The notes beneath the pieces were generated by a model. It was not told where the DNA came from. It ran no database searches and saw nothing but the letters and a program-made list of their open reading frames with translations. From NCBI RefSeq assembly GCF_031455095.1, contig NZ_JAVDSB010000005.1, forward strand, positions 124,001 through 188,000: DNA of 64,000 bases. The letters are read 5' to 3'. The translations under genes and the position numbers were made by a program. Positions 61,305 to 64,000 of this stretch are shown in pieces. Position 1 is the stretch's first letter. Every line of letters begins with the position of its first letter. Origin of the DNA: Paenibacillus_E qinlingensis_A (lineage in GTDB: Bacteria; Bacillota; Bacilli; Paenibacillales; NBRC-103111).

Positions 61305-62831
61305 ATGAATCAACCTTTTCCTGAGGATCCAAGTATCAGCAAGGAAACGTTTCATACCCTGGTTTCAGCAGATATTTCCTCTAATATCCTTCATTTGCGG
61401 ACGTTATTTAAAGACTGTGATGATGTTGTTTTCTCGGCGTTTTATTTGGAAAACGGCATGAAAGCAGCCCTCCTGTATTTACGGGGGATGGTGAATGTAG
61501 AACTGCTTGATGGGCATGTCCTTGAACCGATTAAGCATGCTAATACCGAAAGTATGAAATCGATGGACGAGGCGATGAGCTACATCCAGGTGCCGGAGCT
61601 TAATAAGATAGGCATTTTGGGGGATATCCTGAACGAAGTGCTGAATGGTAAACCAGTTCTGATGCTAGATACCCTCGAAGGGGCCATATCAATTGGCATT
61701 TCGCATTTTGAAGGTAGGAACGTAGAAGAGCCATTGGCTGAATCTATCGTCAGGGGCCCGCGCGAGGGGTTCGTTGAATCCATAGAAGTGAATCGATCAT
61801 TAATTCGCAAAAGGTTAAAAACCCCCGCGTTGAAATTCGTTCCTTTCATCCTAGGTAGTTATTCGAAGACGAATGTCACGATAGCGTACATCGAAGGGGT
61901 CGCGAAACCAGAAATTATAAAAAAAGTTACGGAACGAATCGCTCGAATTAAGATTGATGGCGTTCTAGAGAGCGGCTACATCGAAGAACTGATTGAGAAC
62001 AATATCTACTCGCCTTTTCCTCAATTACAGTCAACCGAACGACCGGATGTGGCGGTATCGAGTTTGTTAGAAGGGCGTGTCGTCATTATTACGGATAACA
62101 CGCCGATTGCGCTCATTGCTCCCACGACATTTTGGTCATTGATGCAATCGGCTGAGGATTATTATGAGCGATTTCTTATTGGAAGCTTGATTCGCTGGCT
62201 CCGATATACCTTTTTCTTAATCGCCATGCTAGCGCCAGCCATCTATGTTGCTGTATTAACTTTTCATCATGAAATGGTACCTACAACGTTATTGCTGCGT
62301 GTTGCCAAATCACGTGAAGAGATTCCCTTTCCGGCATTGGTAGAGGCGTTGATTATGGAGATTACATTTGAAGCGCTGCGTGAAGCGGGCGTACGACTGC
62401 CTAGGCAGGTTGGTTCTGCCGTCAGTATTGTGGGAGCACTCGTAATTGGACAAGCCGCCATTCAAGCGGGCTTGGTTTCTGCCCCGATGGTTATGGTTGT
62501 AGCCATTACCGGTATTTCCTCCTTTATGATGCCGCAATACTCAGCAGGTATCTCCTTACGCATCCTTCGGTTTCCCATTATGATACTATCTGGCATCTTA
62601 GGATTGTTTGGTTTAATTCTGGGGTTGCTGTTAATCATCAGTCATTTGTGTATTCTCCGATCTTTCGGTGTCCCATATTTGGCACCATTTGCCCCGATTT
62701 ATCCAAAAGGCATTAAAGATGTCCTATTTCGTGCTCCCATCAGCAAATTGACATCTCGTCCTGCCTTTTATGCAGCTAAAACGAATTTGAAAAGACAAGG
62801 CGAAAACCAAGATGACCAGAATGAGAACTAG
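61305..62831 (+). CDS. Spore germination protein, GerAA-type subunit
   Basis: A subunit of receptor 3, 508 aa. It has VRGPREGFVESIEVNRSLIR and EITFEALREAGVRLPRQVGS plus GALVIGQAAIQAGLVSAPM, nearly the same as in receptor 2, so the two share a recent ancestor. ATG 61305 follows AAGGAGAG; an in-frame ATG at 61275 is upstream of that site. The C gene begins 17 bp downstream. Confidence 0.9.
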   Translation: MNQPFPEDPSISKETFHTLVSADISSNILHLRTLFKDCDDVVFSAFYLENGMKAALLYLRGMVNVELLDGHVLEPIKHANTESMKSMDEAMSYIQVPELNKIGILGDILNEVLNGKPVLMLDTLEGAISIGISHFEGRNVEEPLAESIVRGPREGFVESIEVNRSLIRKRLKTPALKFVPFILGSYSKTNVTIAYIEGVAKPEIIKKVTERIARIKIDGVLESGYIEELIENNIYSPFPQLQSTERPDVAVSSLLEGRVVIITDNTPIALIAPTTFWSLMQSAEDYYERFLIGSLIRWLRYTFFLIAMLAPAIYVAVLTFHHEMVPTTLLLRVAKSREEIPFPALVEALIMEITFEALREAGVRLPRQVGSAVSIVGALVIGQAAIQAGLVSAPMVMVVAITGISSFMMPQYSAGISLRILRFPIMILSGILGLFGLILGLLLIISHLCILRSFGVPYLAPFAPIYPKGIKDVLFRAPISKLTSRPAFYAAKTNLKRQGENQDDQNEN

Positions 62832-62848
62832 CGGATAGGAGGACCGCA

Positions 62849-64000
62849 ATGAGGCACTATATTGTCTTTCCTGTCATTTCCCTTTGCGTGCTGCTCTTAA
62901 CGGGATGCTGGGATCGGATCGAAGTGAATGACATGGCCTTTATCATTGCAGCAGGTATCGACAAAAGCGTAGATCATCAGGTAGAAGTGACGGTCCAAGT
63001 CTTCATCCCGAATCCAGCAGCTTCCTCTGGAGAAGGAAGTGCCGGCAACGGTAATGTTTATACGGTTTCAGTAATAGGAGATTCCATGCCAGATGCGTTA
63101 ACTGAATTGCAAAAAAAGTTTCCTCGCTATTTCTCTTGGGGGCATGCCAAAGCCTATTTCTTCGGAGAAGAACTGGCGCGTAGCGGTATGTATGATGATT
63201 TCGATTTTCTATTTAGGGATATTCAACCGCGGGAACAGGCCAATTTCTTTGTATGCAGAGGAACGGCCAAGGCGCTGTTAGAAGCGCAAAATGATCCCAA
63301 CTCGTATGAAACGTTAATTAAACTATCTCAGAAGCCACTGATTCGGTCTTCGACGATGCATGATATCGAGGAAGTGTTGAGTGGAGAGTCAGGGGATTTT
63401 TTACTGCCTGTTGCCAATAAAAGTAATTTAATTTCCAACAAATCTCACAAATCGATAATCACCGTAGAAGGCATGTGCGTCATTCAAAAGGGCAAGCTAG
63501 TGGGCTTTCTAGCGCATGAATCACAAATGGGGGTTCGATTGTTTATTCATGAAGATCTTGGAAGGAATATTACAATTACAGATCAAGAAGACGATGGGAA
63601 AATTGTTATCAAAATCATAACGACTGATCTTCATCTGAAGCCTTTGATTGAAAATGGGATTTGGAAAATGAAGGTCCAACTAAAGTTAGAGGCGGATGTT
63701 GTACAAAATTCAACAGACATCAGCCTGGCAAATGGCTCAGATAACATGAGGAAATTAGAGGAACCGTTCGATCGGCAGATTTGCAAAATTTTGACCGATA
63801 CCTTACAACAATTACAAAAAGAACAAAAGGTAGACGTACTAGGCTTTGCACGAGCCTTTCATAAAAAGTATCCGCGGGAGTGGAAAAAGGCCAAAGAGGA
63901 GTGGCCTACCATCTATCCGACCATTGACGTTGAGTTAGATGTCAAAAGCGTGATACAGAGACCAGGCATATCTAATTTCCCGATTATAACGGCTCAATAA
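62849..64000 (+). CDS. Ger(x)C family spore germination lipoprotein
   Basis: C subunit of receptor 3, 383 aa, complete; its TAA is the last codon of the window. The lipobox reads LLTGCWDRIEVND. A short Ser/Gly insert (SSGEGSAGNG) at about residue 58 corresponds to the Gly-rich insert in the receptor 2 protein. The C-terminal domain has FHKKYPREWKKAKEEWPTIY. TAGGAGG precedes the ATG. A B subunit, and perhaps a D subunit, is expected just beyond the window. Confidence 0.9.
   Translation: MRHYIVFPVISLCVLLLTGCWDRIEVNDMAFIIAAGIDKSVDHQVEVTVQVFIPNPAASSGEGSAGNGNVYTVSVIGDSMPDALTELQKKFPRYFSWGHAKAYFFGEELARSGMYDDFDFLFRDIQPREQANFFVCRGTAKALLEAQNDPNSYETLIKLSQKPLIRSSTMHDIEEVLSGESGDFLLPVANKSNLISNKSHKSIITVEGMCVIQKGKLVGFLAHESQMGVRLFIHEDLGRNITITDQEDDGKIVIKIITTDLHLKPLIENGIWKMKVQLKLEADVVQNSTDISLANGSDNMRKLEEPFDRQICKILTDTLQQLQKEQKVDVLGFARAFHKKYPREWKKAKEEWPTIYPTIDVELDVKSVIQRPGISNFPIITAQ

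Noticed and set aside
1..64000. tRNA, rRNA, phage or insertion sequence genes
   Set aside because: None could be recognised on either strand; no transposase, integrase or terminal inverted repeats were seen around the broken genes at 24-30.6 kb.

Overview
The window looks like chromosomal DNA of an endospore-forming Bacillales bacterium, most likely Paenibacillus or a close relative. This rests on three gerA-type germinant-receptor operons, a YjcZ-type small sporulation protein, HelD, an LplABC-like sugar ABC transporter paired with a two-TM sensor/AraC regulator, AGGAGG-type ribosome sites and frequent TTG/GTG starts. Overall composition is moderate in GC, with GC-rich patches inside some genes. 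I saw no rRNA, tRNA, phage, IS element or CRISPR array.

Layout. 1-3.9 kb: end of an ABC-2 permease, its ATPase and the RNA polymerase recycling factor HelD. 4.0-7.9 kb: YjcZ-like peptide and germination operon 1 (B-A-C order). 8.1-12.8 kb: secreted protein, ABC-2 transporter and an OmpR-type two-component system. 12.9-15.9 kb: MgtC-like protein, Fur-controlled flavodoxin, TrmB regulator and HD hydrolase. 15.97-16.97 kb: a non-coding array of 113-bp tandem repeats, the most unusual element here. 17.0-20.9 kb: DUF445 protein and a sulfonate/nitrate/taurine-type ABC importer. 21.0-23.9 kb: bactofilin/M23 peptidase pair 1 and a seven-repeat propeller lipoprotein. 24.0-30.6 kb: sugar ABC transporter flanked by two broken genes, a truncated hydrolase and an AraC-type sensor-regulator with three frameshifts.

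30.7-34.0 kb: minus-strand group of membrane protein, glycolipid glycosyltransferase, thymidine kinase and HD phosphohydrolase. 34.4-40.5 kb: glutamate synthase gltB-gltD. 41-45.3 kb: NarL-type two-component system divergent from an ABC-2 transporter. 45.3-45.8 kb: repeat-rich gap. 45.8-49.4 kb: HAD hydrolase, bactofilin/M23 pair 2 and a divergent ParM/StbA-like actin. 49.5-54.0 kb: germination operon 2 (A-C-D-B, with a small two-TM D subunit). 54.2-61.1 kb: cardiolipin synthase, LigD-type polymerase, ArsB, a tandem GyrI-like pair with a divergent WYL-type regulator, and a stand-alone LigD-type ligase. 61.3-64.0 kb: germination operon 3 (A-C), continuing past the window edge.

Themes: spore germination (three receptors of at least two types), envelope sensing and export (two ABC-2/two-component sets), cell-shape or wall scaffolding (two M23-bactofilin modules and an actin homologue), NHEJ-type repair split into separate genes, and nitrogen assimilation. 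Functions come from reading motifs and family knowledge; no database search was run.
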